Shown here piece after piece: positions 28,498-36,275 of a stretch of 38,805 nucleotides of DNA; within the stretch, counting starts at the first letter, position 1, and each line of letters begins with the position of its first letter. The translations under genes were made by a program, and so were the position numbers. Where the stretch lies: the NCBI GenBank assembly GCA_022820025.1, contig JAJEGF010000074.1, forward strand, positions 1 to 38,805. The letters are read 5' to 3'. Origin of the DNA: Chloroflexota bacterium (GTDB lineage Bacteria > Chloroflexota > UBA11872). The notes beneath the pieces were generated by a model. It was not told the origin of the DNA. It made no database searches and saw only the letters and a list, made by a program, of their open reading frames with translations.

Positions 28498-29205
28498 ATG
28501 GCGAATGACTTTGCTGACCTCGCGTCCCAGCTGCAGTCCGGGTTGGCGCTTGACTTTCCGCCCGTAGCCCTCACCCGCGTCGCCGAGGCTCCGGACGGTA
28601 TCGCCGAGGTAATGGCCGACGTCCCATCCGCCTGCACGTTCTGGCGTCGCGCTGAGCGCGGCGTGTTCTTTGCCGACGCCGGCGCGCACATGGCCTGCCC
28701 GATCGGTGCCATGGTCATGGGCTTTGAATTGGACGAGGCCAAGAGTGCCGAGTTGATGAGCCTGGTCGGCGACATGTGCGCCATCAACTACATCGATGAA
28801 GCCGAAGTCGCGAACATCCCACACTTCGATCCACCCGCCGCCGGCATCGTCTACGGGCCGCTGGCCGACTTCCCATTGGCGCCCGACGCCGTGGTGGTCT
28901 GGACGAACCCACGCCAGGCAATGCTCTTAGAGGAGGCGCTCGGCGGAACGCACTGGCACGGAGTCGGCGGCTCGATCCTCGGCCGGCCCGCATGTGCGGC
29001 TCTGCCGCGCGCGGTGGCTGACGGAACGGCCACGCTGTCAGTCGGCTGCGCCGGCATGCGCACCTTCACCGAGATTCCCGATGCCTACTCCCTCACCGCA
29101 ATCCCGGGAGCGCAGCTTGAAGGGCTCGGCGACGCGCTTGAGACCACCCTGGCCGCTAACTCGCACATGCTGGCGGCCTACCGGGAGATGAAGGCCGCCG
29201 TCTAG
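28498..29205 (+). CDS. DUF169 domain protein
   Basis: A 235-aa soluble protein that matches my recollection of the DUF169 family, whose biochemical role is not established. It is cysteine-rich for its size: C46 in PSACTFWRRAERG, C67 in AHMACPIGAMVMG, C94 in GDMCAINYI, and later Cys in RPACAALPRA and VGCAGMRTF, suggesting metal or redox chemistry. The start is ATG 28498, with GGGGAA about 9 nt upstream; an in-frame TTG six codons earlier is possible. It follows nfu by 65 nt, with a hairpin in the gap. It precedes the microprotein and flavin reductase genes on the same strand, so an Fe-S or flavin-linked process is a reasonable inference. Confidence 0.8.
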   Translation: MANDFADLASQLQSGLALDFPPVALTRVAEAPDGIAEVMADVPSACTFWRRAERGVFFADAGAHMACPIGAMVMGFELDEAKSAELMSLVGDMCAINYIDEAEVANIPHFDPPAAGIVYGPLADFPLAPDAVVVWTNPRQAMLLEEALGGTHWHGVGGSILGRPACAALPRAVADGTATLSVGCAGMRTFTEIPDAYSLTAIPGAQLEGLGDALETTLAANSHMLAAYREMKAAV

Positions 29206-29300
29206 CGGCTACTCGCGATCCGGTCGCCCCGAGTGGGTTGCAGCCTGCCCGCGGAAGTCGCACGCTGGGTTCGCCTGCCGCTCCCTGGAAGCGAACCAGG

Positions 29301-29480
29301 ATGCTGGGGCTCCGGACCGTCGCAAGGGTGCTGATGCGCGCATTGGCCGACATTGGCAAGGTCATTCGCGAGTTGGGTTCGCACGAGGCCTACATGACCG
29401 ATCTGTATCACCGCGGCGACTCGTCCATGCGGGGTGGCGATCCCAAGCCCGAGGCGCGACGCCGGGACTTCACCGAATAA
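29301..29480 (+). CDS. Microprotein, family member 1 (59 aa)
   Basis: A small reading frame with N-terminus MLGLRTVARVLMRALADIGK, which aligns without gaps from the ATG to the N-terminus of a second small frame at 36096-36248; 11 of 20 residues match and most others are conservative. The first 20 residues form a cationic amphipathic helix. The remainder is polar (DLYHRGDSSMRGG) and diverges. It lies between the DUF169 gene and the flavin reductase gene on the same strand, with 95-bp and 73-bp gaps. No strong ribosome site is visible. I do not recognise a family. Conservation between two unlinked copies is the main evidence that it is real; membrane or partner binding through the helix is inferred. 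Confidence 0.6.
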   Translation: MLGLRTVARVLMRALADIGKVIRELGSHEAYMTDLYHRGDSSMRGGDPKPEARRRDFTE

Positions 29481-29553
29481 ACATGCGTGCCGCGCGGACC
29501 CAGCGTCGCAGTCGATCTTGCGCGACATCCGCTCGCTCGCGGTCGATATCTCG

Positions 29554-30048
29554 ATGACGCGAGAAACGCCCGACGCGCCGCACGCACTTGAGGTATTCAA
29601 GGAGGCAATGGCCTCACTGGCCTCAGGCGTCGCTGTCGTTTCCAGTGTGGATCCCGATTCGGGGCCCTGCGGCATGACCGTTACCTCGATTGCGTCGTAC
29701 TCGGCGAAGCCGCCCTCGGTCATCGTCTGCGTCGATGAGTCGACCCGGAGCTACCGTGGAATGACGGAGGGCGGATTTTTCGCTGTTCACCTCCTGAGCG
29801 AGGAACAGCCTGACCTTGCCCGCTTGTTCGCGTCGAAGGTCGACGACAAATTCGAGCAGTGCGAGAACACCGCCGGTCCACATGGACTGCGGTTGATCGC
29901 CCACAGCCTGGCCACGCTCATCTGCCGACGATCGTTTGTTGCCAAACACGGTGATCACGCCATCGTGATTGGAGTCGTGGAAGACGGGTGCGTGGCGGAC
30001 CTGCAGCCGCTGGTTTACTGGCGACGCGAGTTCTCAGGACGCCGCTAG
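29554..30048 (+). CDS. Flavin reductase-like FMN-binding protein
   Basis: A 164-aa protein of the flavin reductase-like domain family; members reduce FMN or FAD with NAD(P)H for partner monooxygenases, or bind FMN themselves. FKEAMASLASGVAVVSS opens the domain. CGMTVTSIASYSAKPPSVIVCVD is the flavin-binding core, and GGFFAVHLLSEEQPDLARLFA the following conserved segment. The C-terminal LVYWRREFSG is typical. The start is ATG 29554, since upstream in-frame codons overlap the microprotein and lack conservation; the ribosome site is weak. It converges with the LLM-type flavin oxidoreductase gene, leaving a 26-nt gap. That neighbour is a candidate partner, though such pairs are usually co-oriented. 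Confidence 0.87.
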   Translation: MTRETPDAPHALEVFKEAMASLASGVAVVSSVDPDSGPCGMTVTSIASYSAKPPSVIVCVDESTRSYRGMTEGGFFAVHLLSEEQPDLARLFASKVDDKFEQCENTAGPHGLRLIAHSLATLICRRSFVAKHGDHAIVIGVVEDGCVADLQPLVYWRREFSGRR

Positions 30049-30074
30049 GTTCAGTTTTCTGGTCGTGCTGCCAC

Positions 30075-31166
30075 TCAGGCGGCTGGCGAGAGGTCCTTCA
30101 AGCGCGGCATGACGTTTTGCGTGAGCAAGTGCAGCGAGCGCTTCCAGCCGTCGGCTGGCTCCCATTCGTGGGCCATCGCCAGCAGCACGCCGAAACCGCC
30201 GACTTCCTCGTACAGGGCACGTAGCCGCCGCTCAACTTCGTCGGGACTCCCGACGATCCAGACTTCATCGCACAGGTAGTCGAGCGTCACATCTTCGTCG
30301 GGGATGTCGGACGATGTCTTGAACAGGTCGAACATTCCCGCTAGCGGCAGCAACCGGAAGAAGTAGTCGCGAAAGTCCCGACCCATGCTGCCTTCGATGG
30401 CTTCCCGTCGGGCCTGCTCGGTTGTATCGGCGACGTAGATCGTTCTGGCAATCCGCCAGTCGATTCGACTGGGCTGCTTGCCCGTCTTCTGAGCGCCCTC
30501 TTCCACAGCGTCCCAGTGCGTCTTCAGCGTCACTGGCGGAATGATGTTGATCGACATCGGGATCCAGCCGCGTTCACCGGCCAGGCGCAAGGTGCCGGAC
30601 GACGGCGACACGCCAGCCACTCCGATGGGCGGGTGCGGCTTCTGGTACGGGCGCAGATGGAGGCGCAGGCCAACGGCGTCCACCTGTTCGGGAATCGTGT
30701 ATGTCCAGTACTTCGACTCGTAGGTGCCCGGGGCCTGCCCGTTCCAGATATCCAGGACGGCCTGGATTGTCTGCCCTGTCATCTTGCGGTTTTCACCCGA
30801 TTTTAGGTCAAACCCAAACGCTTCCAGATCGCCTGGAAAACCACCGGAACCGACGCCCCAATAGAAACGTCCTTTCGCCATGTGATCCAGTTGCGCGATT
30901 CGGTGAGCCAGGCCGAACGGATGATGATTCGGAAGGCAGGTAACGCCCGTGCCAAGGATGATGTTTTTGGTGCGGCCAAGCGCTTGGGCTATCAGGAGGT
31001 CAGGCGCCGGAATGTTCTCCCACTCGGCCGTGAAGTGCTCGCCGATCCAGTATTCGGAAAAGCCGAGCCGATCAGCCTCGACAATTTGCTCAAGGTCGGC
31101 GGCGATAGTCTCGGTGAAATTGTGGCCGGGTGGATGCAACGGCATCATGAATCCGCCGAGCTTCAT
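30075..31166 (-). CDS. LLM class flavin-dependent oxidoreductase (luciferase-like)
   Basis: A 363-aa TIM-barrel protein of the bacterial-luciferase-like superfamily; members use reduced flavin and O2, or F420, to oxidise small organic molecules. ADLEQIVEADRLGFSEYWIGEHF is the classic N-terminal block, IILGTGVTCLPNHHPFGLAHRIAQLDHMAKGRFYWGVGSG the central one, and DEVWIVGSPDEVERRLRALYEEVG the C-terminal one. The start ATG 31166 has GAGG at 6 nt spacing. It lies downstream of the Ldh-family gene on the same strand (113-nt gap), next to a converging flavin reductase that could supply reduced flavin. The substrate is not identifiable. Confidence 0.92.
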   Translation of the reverse strand: MKLGGFMMPLHPPGHNFTETIAADLEQIVEADRLGFSEYWIGEHFTAEWENIPAPDLLIAQALGRTKNIILGTGVTCLPNHHPFGLAHRIAQLDHMAKGRFYWGVGSGGFPGDLEAFGFDLKSGENRKMTGQTIQAVLDIWNGQAPGTYESKYWTYTIPEQVDAVGLRLHLRPYQKPHPPIGVAGVSPSSGTLRLAGERGWIPMSINIIPPVTLKTHWDAVEEGAQKTGKQPSRIDWRIARTIYVADTTEQARREAIEGSMGRDFRDYFFRLLPLAGMFDLFKTSSDIPDEDVTLDYLCDEVWIVGSPDEVERRLRALYEEVGGFGVLLAMAHEWEPADGWKRSLHLLTQNVMPRLKDLSPAA

Positions 31167-31279
31167 GCGATCGCCTCGCTCATCGGTCTAGCGCCAACGC
31201 GTCGGCGGAAGCGTACGGCGGGCGCAAAATGCCGTCAAAGCCGTCGTGCGACCCGCGAGTTGACGTCTGGCCAAAGGTT

Positions 31280-32317
31280 CTAGGACTCATCGCTCAGCGC
31301 GCCGGCGTCGATGCCCAGCTTCTCCGCCGTACCCAACAGCGTCTGTAGCGTGGCGGGCGCCACCTCGATACCCGTCCTGCGTTGCTCCGCTCGCGCCCGC
31401 CGTTCCGGCTCGCCGGGTATCAGGACTTCGTCGAATCCTGACGCCGGCTGCACGCCTGTGACGCGGTCGAACAGCCCATCCACCGACGCCCCATACTCGT
31501 CCCTGGGCCGGAAGACGGCCGGGTCGATGCCAATCAGGATTGATCCCAGCTTGTGATAACGGTCTGTCAACTCCGATCCCGTCATCCCACTTCCAAGGGC
31601 ATCGATCAGAATCGACAGAGCCGAACCCTTGTGGCCGCCGAATGGGAGCAGCAGACCGCCGTCAAAGAAGTCGTCCGGATTCGTCGTTGGATTTCCGTCG
31701 GAGTCGAGAATCGAGTGCTCAGGCATTTGAGTTCCGCGCGCCTGCGCGATGCGGATCTTGCCGACGGCCTGCGCGGATGTTGCGAAGTCCATGATCATTG
31801 GATCTCGCGATCCGGCCGGCACGCCCGCCGCAATCGGATTGGTGCTCAGCGCCGTCTCGGCCCCGCCGAACGGGGCGGTGACGATGTCGGACGGACCGCC
31901 GACCACCATGATGGCAATGACGTCGCTGGCGGCCGCCAACTCGGCCCACTCCCCCACCCGGCCGACGTGATTGCAGTTCATCATTCCGGCCATCGCGACG
32001 CCGGACGCCTTCGCCAGCTTGACGACTTCCGCCACGGCTTCGGCGGCCGTGATCTGCCCGAATCCCCAGTGGCCGTCTACGAAGACTGCGTTGGGCGTAA
32101 CTTGCTTGATGGACGGTCTCACCCGGGGATCGACCAGACCTTCGTTGATGTAGGTCACGTAGTCTGGAATGCGCATGACCCCGTGCGACGGGTGTCCCGA
32201 AAGGTCCGCCAGCACCAGCGAGCAGGCCACCGCGTCGGCGATGTCGGGAGGCGAGCCCGCAGCCTCGAAGACGTCCCGGCCAAACTGCTCGAGGACGCTG
32301 CTTGTGAATTTAGGCAT
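31280..32317 (-). CDS. Ldh family (malate/L-lactate dehydrogenase 2-type) oxidoreductase
   Basis: A 345-aa NAD(P)-dependent dehydrogenase of the LDH2/MDHG family, which acts on small 2-hydroxy acids such as malate, lactate, ureidoglycolate or sulfolactate. SGHPSHGVMRIPDYV holds the catalytic His region. MNCNHVGRVGEWAE is the second His block, STNPIAAGVPAGSRDPMIMDFATS the cofactor-binding block, and FGGHKGSALSILIDALGSGMTG the C-terminal signature. Length is typical. The start ATG has no clear Shine-Dalgarno sequence. It is preceded by a 231-bp gap after the thiolase gene and followed by the LLM oxidoreductase. Exact hydroxy-acid specificity cannot be read here. Confidence 0.92.
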   Translation of the reverse strand: MPKFTSSVLEQFGRDVFEAAGSPPDIADAVACSLVLADLSGHPSHGVMRIPDYVTYINEGLVDPRVRPSIKQVTPNAVFVDGHWGFGQITAAEAVAEVVKLAKASGVAMAGMMNCNHVGRVGEWAELAAASDVIAIMVVGGPSDIVTAPFGGAETALSTNPIAAGVPAGSRDPMIMDFATSAQAVGKIRIAQARGTQMPEHSILDSDGNPTTNPDDFFDGGLLLPFGGHKGSALSILIDALGSGMTGSELTDRYHKLGSILIGIDPAVFRPRDEYGASVDGLFDRVTGVQPASGFDEVLIPGEPERRARAEQRRTGIEVAPATLQTLLGTAEKLGIDAGALSDES

Positions 32318-32548
32318 AGCTAACCCGCACCAGTATCCAGGATGAGGTTCGAGAGTTTACACGTGCGTGCTGCTGGACTCAAGGAGTTGAGGGACGATTC
32401 GTAGGCACAGAATACCGGCTTAAACGAGTGTTTCAACGATGTGTCCATTAGTTCGTTCAAAGCACTTGAAGAGATTGCAAGACATGATGAGTATCGCTGC
32501 AAACCATCAAAGCAAACGTGAGGTTTGTCAATCAATATGCACATTCCA
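32318..32548. other. Lower-GC intergenic gap upstream of the Ldh-family gene
   Basis: A 231-bp gap between two minus-strand genes. By eye it is clearly richer in A and T than its flanks. An 88-codon minus-strand frame (32586-32320) crosses it, but begins inside the thiolase gene and has no recognisable content. Read on the minus strand, CAAAC and GTTTG arms separated by 5 nt lie about 20-40 nt after the thiolase stop and are followed by CTTT, a very weak terminator candidate. The gap probably contains the Ldh gene promoter. I see no other gene in it. Confidence 0.45.
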
Positions 32549-33727
32549 CTATACCTGCTCAACCAGGGCGGCGATGCCCATACCACCGCCGACGCACAAG
32601 GCCGCCACTCCGCGCGTTGCTCCGCGCCGTCGCATCTCGTGCGTCAGGGTCACGAGAATCCGGCAGCCGCTGGCGCCGATGGGATGACCCAGCGCAATTG
32701 CGCCACCGTTGACGTTGACTTTATCGGGGTCCAGGTCCAGCATCCGCAGCACGCCCAAGACCTGACCGGCGAACGCCTCGTTGATCTCATAGAGGGCGAT
32801 GTCTTCGTCGCTCAGCCCGTGTCGCTCCAGCAGGCCGTGAATCGCCTCCACCGGACCCAGGCCCATCAACCCAGGCTCGATGCCCATCGTGTGAAAGCCG
32901 CGCAACACGTGGTCGTAGCGATGGCCATGGTCGTCCGCCCAGCGGCGGGACGAAATGGCCGCCAGCGCGGCGCCGTCGTTGATGCCGGAGGCGTTTCCTG
33001 CCGTCACCGTGCCGTCATCTTGAAACGCGGGCCGAAGCCCTGCGAGCGCCGAACGGCTGGTTTCGCGCGGATGCTCGTCAACGCCGATCTCAACCGGCCC
33101 ATTGGCGGTAGGAGCCGAGATCGGACTGATCTCCTCCCCCAGCCAGTCTCGGGCCGCCTGATAGCGCCGCTGGCTTTCCAGGGCGTACGCGTCCTGCTCG
33201 GCACGGGAGATGCCGAGCTTGGAGACGATTCGTTCGGCGGTGCAGCCCATGTGGATGTGCTCGAAGCTGTCTACCAGCCCGTCGCCTTGCAGCGAATCAA
33301 CCGGCGTGGACGCCGAATCAGGATCGCCCTGTGAGTCGCGTGAAACCAGGAATGGCGCGCCGGACATGCGTTCGACACCGCCAGCCAGGACGACGCGGCT
33401 CTGTCCCAGCCAGACCTGCTGGGCTGCCAATTGCACCGCCAGCAACCCGCTGCCGCACACTTGGTTGACGGTGAAGGCTGGGCGTTCGACGGGGATGCCC
33501 GCTCGGACCGCAATCTGGCGGGCAACGTTCATGCCCAGCCCGGCCTGCAGGGCGCATCCTACGATCACCTGGTCGATCTGGTCGGGGTCGACGTCTGCAG
33601 CCCGCAGGATGTCAACCGCCAGCTGGCGGCCGAGTTCCGTCGCACTTAGATCTGCCAGCGCTCCCAGATATCTGCCGATCGGGGTTCGCCGCGCCGACAG
33701 GATCACAGCGTCGGGCTGCTCAGGCAT
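32549..33727 (-). CDS. Acetyl-CoA C-acyltransferase (thiolase)
   Basis: A 392-aa thiolase that condenses two acetyl-CoA or cleaves acetoacetyl-CoA and other 3-ketoacyl-CoA. The nucleophilic Cys is C91 in VNQVCGSGLLAVQ. The C-terminal signature GGAIALGHPIGASGCR holds the His, and the final active-site Cys is C378 in CVGGGMGIAAL. The start is ATG 33727, which shares 8 nt with the end of the acetoacetyl-CoA synthetase gene and has GGAG upstream inside it; the longer frame to 33769 lies within that gene. The overlap implies co-translation and points to acetoacetyl-CoA as substrate. The product would be two acetyl-CoA from each acetoacetate. Confidence 0.94.
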   Translation of the reverse strand: MPEQPDAVILSARRTPIGRYLGALADLSATELGRQLAVDILRAADVDPDQIDQVIVGCALQAGLGMNVARQIAVRAGIPVERPAFTVNQVCGSGLLAVQLAAQQVWLGQSRVVLAGGVERMSGAPFLVSRDSQGDPDSASTPVDSLQGDGLVDSFEHIHMGCTAERIVSKLGISRAEQDAYALESQRRYQAARDWLGEEISPISAPTANGPVEIGVDEHPRETSRSALAGLRPAFQDDGTVTAGNASGINDGAALAAISSRRWADDHGHRYDHVLRGFHTMGIEPGLMGLGPVEAIHGLLERHGLSDEDIALYEINEAFAGQVLGVLRMLDLDPDKVNVNGGAIALGHPIGASGCRILVTLTHEMRRRGATRGVAALCVGGGMGIAALVEQV

Positions 33728-35687
33728 GGGCGGGCTCCGCTGCGACGAGCTGTTGGCGGAGCGATTCAAAGACGGCCAGGCATTCGGGGTTCGCCAGAGA
33801 TTCGCAGTTGGTCAGCAGTTCGCCGTCGAGGATCCGCTTGACGGCCAGTTCCGCCAGCTTGCCGTTGCGGGTTCGGGGAAGATCGGGCACGGCCAGCACG
33901 TGGCGAGGCGCATGGCGGGGTGAAGCCGACCTGCGAATTGCGTCCTGGATCGTTGCCCGCAGGGTTTCATCAAGCTTGTCCTGCGGACGCATGACCACGA
34001 AGAGCACGATCTCGTCGCGGCCTTCGCGCCTGACCGTCGTCGCCAGACCCGCGACAACTTGCGGAATCGTCTCGATCGGGCGATAGATCTCAGCCGTTCC
34101 GATCCTGACGCCGCCCGGCATCAGTATTGCGTCGCTGCGTCCCAGAATGACGATTCCGCCGCGAGGCGTGATTTCGACGAAGTCGCCGTGACGCCAGACC
34201 CCCGGGTATGTCTCAAAGTACGACGCGCGATACCGCTCGCCGTCGGGATCATTCCAAAACCGCACCGGCATCGAGGGGAATGGTCTTCGGCAGACAAGCT
34301 CGCCCTTTTGGCTCCGCACCGAGTTTCCGCGCTCGTCGAAGGCCGCGACATCCATGCCCAACCCAGCGCATTGAATCTCGCCCGCGTAGACCGGCAGCAC
34401 CGGATTGCCAAGCACAAAGCACGACACCAGGTCGGTGCCGCCCGAAATGGATGCCAGGTGCAGGTTGTCGTTCACATTGGCGTACACCCAGCGGAACGCT
34501 TCCGGCGACAGTGGAGAGCCGGTGGACAGCAGCGTGCGGAGCGCCGATAGGTCGGCCATGTCGCGAGGCCGGATGCCATCCCGCATGCAGGCTTCCACGA
34601 ACGACGCGCTGGTGCCGAAGACTGTGACGCCAAGCTCTTCGGCCAGACGCCAGGCGGTCGACAGATCGGGATGGTTCAGGCTGCCCTCGTAGAGGACGAG
34701 GGTGCAGCCGGTGGCCAGGGCCGAGACCAGCCAGTTCCACATCATCCACCCGCAAGTGGTGAAGTAGACGATCGTGTCGTCGGACCGCAGGTCGGTGTGG
34801 AGTTGGTGTTCCTTGCGATGTTGCAGGAGCGTGCCGCCGGCGCCGTGGACCAGGCACTTGGGCGCGCCGGTCGTCCCCGACGAGTACAGGACATATAGCG
34901 GGTGATTGAAGGGCAGTGGTGTGAATTTGGGCTCATGGGTTGTTGCGCGGTTGAGCAGGTCGTTCCAGGTCAGCCAGCCGTGTGGCATCTGGGTCCCGGA
35001 CCACTGAGCAAACGGAACCACGACGACGTGTTGAATCGAGGGAGCCCCAGCGCTGAAGTCCTGGATAGTGGCCAGGCATTCGAACCGGCGGCTGTTGTAG
35101 AAGTAGCGGTCGCTCGTGATCAACACGCGACACTCGATCTGCCCCAGTCGATCCCGAGCGCCGGCGACTCCGAAGTCCGGTGAGCAGGCGCTCCAGATGG
35201 CGCCGATGCTGGCGCAAGCCAGGAAGGCAATGACGGTCTCGGGTCCGTTGACCAGGTAGCCCGCCACGCGGTCGCCCGGTTCGACGCCCAACTGACGCAA
35301 CGCACTGGCACAGCGGCCGACCTCGCCGCGCAACTCGGCGTACGTCCGGCGATGGGTCTCGCCGGATTCGGTCCGGTAGATGAGCGCAACCTTGTCGTCG
35401 TTGCGGCGGAGCATGTGCTCGGCGTAGTTGAGGGTCGCGCCGCGGAACCACTGGGTGCCGGGCATGCGGTCGGGGCCCTTGATTTCGACGGGAGGGTTGG
35501 TGAAGCGGATGCCGGCGAAGTCGGCGTAGAAGGACCAGAAGTCGGCGCTGTGGTCGACCGACCAGCGGTGGAGGGCGGGGTAGTCGGGGAAGCGGTGGCC
35601 GGTGTGGGCCTCGGCGGCGCGCCAGAAGCGGGCCATGGCGCTGGTGGTGAGCGCGGCCGGGTCGGGGCGCCAGAGGGGGGTGGTCAA
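33720..35687 (-). CDS. Acetoacetate-CoA ligase (acetoacetyl-CoA synthetase)
   Basis: A 655-aa AMP-forming acyl-CoA synthetase. Residues TPLWRPDPAAL and FWSFYADFAGIRF are the AACS-type N-terminus. The phosphate loop is YSSGTTGAPK (268-277), CGWMMWNWLVSAL follows, SGGTDLVSCFVLGNP is the acetoacetate-family block, and PRTRNGKLAELAVKR carries the catalytic C-terminal Lys. The start is TTG 35687, because GGAG lies about 7 nt upstream and the length then matches the family's roughly 650 residues; the same frame stays open to 35966, but those codons translate the repeated leader. It is co-translated with the thiolase (8-nt overlap), giving acetoacetate to acetyl-CoA. Confidence 0.93.
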   Translation of the reverse strand: MTTPLWRPDPAALTTSAMARFWRAAEAHTGHRFPDYPALHRWSVDHSADFWSFYADFAGIRFTNPPVEIKGPDRMPGTQWFRGATLNYAEHMLRRNDDKVALIYRTESGETHRRTYAELRGEVGRCASALRQLGVEPGDRVAGYLVNGPETVIAFLACASIGAIWSACSPDFGVAGARDRLGQIECRVLITSDRYFYNSRRFECLATIQDFSAGAPSIQHVVVVPFAQWSGTQMPHGWLTWNDLLNRATTHEPKFTPLPFNHPLYVLYSSGTTGAPKCLVHGAGGTLLQHRKEHQLHTDLRSDDTIVYFTTCGWMMWNWLVSALATGCTLVLYEGSLNHPDLSTAWRLAEELGVTVFGTSASFVEACMRDGIRPRDMADLSALRTLLSTGSPLSPEAFRWVYANVNDNLHLASISGGTDLVSCFVLGNPVLPVYAGEIQCAGLGMDVAAFDERGNSVRSQKGELVCRRPFPSMPVRFWNDPDGERYRASYFETYPGVWRHGDFVEITPRGGIVILGRSDAILMPGGVRIGTAEIYRPIETIPQVVAGLATTVRREGRDEIVLFVVMRPQDKLDETLRATIQDAIRRSASPRHAPRHVLAVPDLPRTRNGKLAELAVKRILDGELLTNCESLANPECLAVFESLRQQLVAAEPAHA

Positions 35688-35719
35688 CGGGGGGCTCCGG
35701 CGGTGAAATGGATGGGCTT

Positions 35720-35967
35720 TGCGCGCGTAAGAGTTTTTTCCAAAAAACTCTTCGGTCGCCGGGGGGCGCTTTGCGGCGGCGAGTGGCGCTGGCTGAGGGG
35801 GAACCGGAGGGCAGCCGCGAGGGGACAGGGCCGGGACCGAGGGACAGGCTGGGACAGGCCAAATCCCGGCGATGCGGGGGACGGCGGAGGGGCGGCAGGG
35901 GGCGATAGGGCGGCGGGGGAGGGCATCGGGGCCGGGGGTTGCGTGGTCATGCGGGCCAGTGTACACT
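35720..35967 (-). repeat. Long leader repeat, copy 2 (upstream of acetoacetyl-CoA synthetase)
   Basis: Same architecture as the block at 1981-2240, read on the minus strand: AGTGTACACT at 35967-35958, a C-rich interior, the AT-rich inverted repeat, then ACGCGCGCA. The downstream AACS start is 42 nt beyond the inverted repeat, against about 100 nt in copy 1. A Pro-rich leader frame starts at ATG 35950 (MTTQPPAPMPSP) and contains KSFLEKTLTRA, like copy 1. It stops at TGA 35686-35684, overlapping the TTG start of AACS, so leader translation could be coupled to AACS. Whether the peptide or the DNA/RNA structure matters is unknown. Confidence 0.7.
35729..35752 (-). promoter_or_regulatory. AT-rich perfect inverted repeat in leader copy 2
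   Basis: The 11-bp arms AAGAGTTTTTT and AAAAAACTCTT with a 2-nt spacer are identical in sequence to those at 2208-2231 when read toward the downstream gene. Preservation of every base in both arms, while the interior of the leader has diverged, suggests selection on the structure or on a bound protein. Confidence 0.6.
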
Positions 35968-36095
35968 GAATGTGAACCGATGGCAATGCCAGATGGACCT
36001 GGTGAGCGGCGGGGCGGCAGGCGGCCGCCGGATGCGCGGCGCGTTCTGATGATAGATTCGGAGGTGAACTGTTCCAGATTGAGATTGGCTCGCGA

Positions 36096-36248
36096 ATGCG
36101 CGTTCTGAGGTTCCTGGGACGGATCCTGAGGCGAGCGTTGGCGGACGTTGGGAAGGCGGCGAATCAGACGGCCGACTCGGGATCGAACAGGATCGACAAG
36201 TTCACCGGCGGCTCGCCGGGAAGCATGAGCGGCGGGCCCCTGGGTTAA
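36096..36248 (+). CDS. Microprotein, family member 2 (50 aa)
   Basis: Encodes MRVLRFLGRILRRALADVGK followed by a polar, Gly/Ser-rich tail ending in SMSGGPLG. The first 20 residues align ungapped with the small protein at 29301-29480 (R-A-L-A-D-[VI]-G-K is shared exactly apart from V/I). It is basic and amphipathic, without a full membrane span. GGAGGTG lies 30 nt upstream, too far for this ATG, so the start rests on alignment to the paralogue. It is divergent from the AACS gene and followed at once by a repeat element. I recognise no family. Two independent copies argue against a chance open frame. Confidence 0.55.
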   Translation: MRVLRFLGRILRRALADVGKAANQTADSGSNRIDKFTGGSPGSMSGGPLG

Positions 36249-36275
36249 CCATTCGGCGTTGGATCAGGCTCTACG

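Noticed and set aside
32320..32586. 88-codon minus-strand frame in the AT-rich gap
   Set aside because: It starts inside the thiolase gene and has no ribosome site or family resemblance.
35688..35966. N-terminal extension of AACS
   Set aside because: It also translates the repeated leader. The TTG at 35687 has a ribosome site and gives the family's length.
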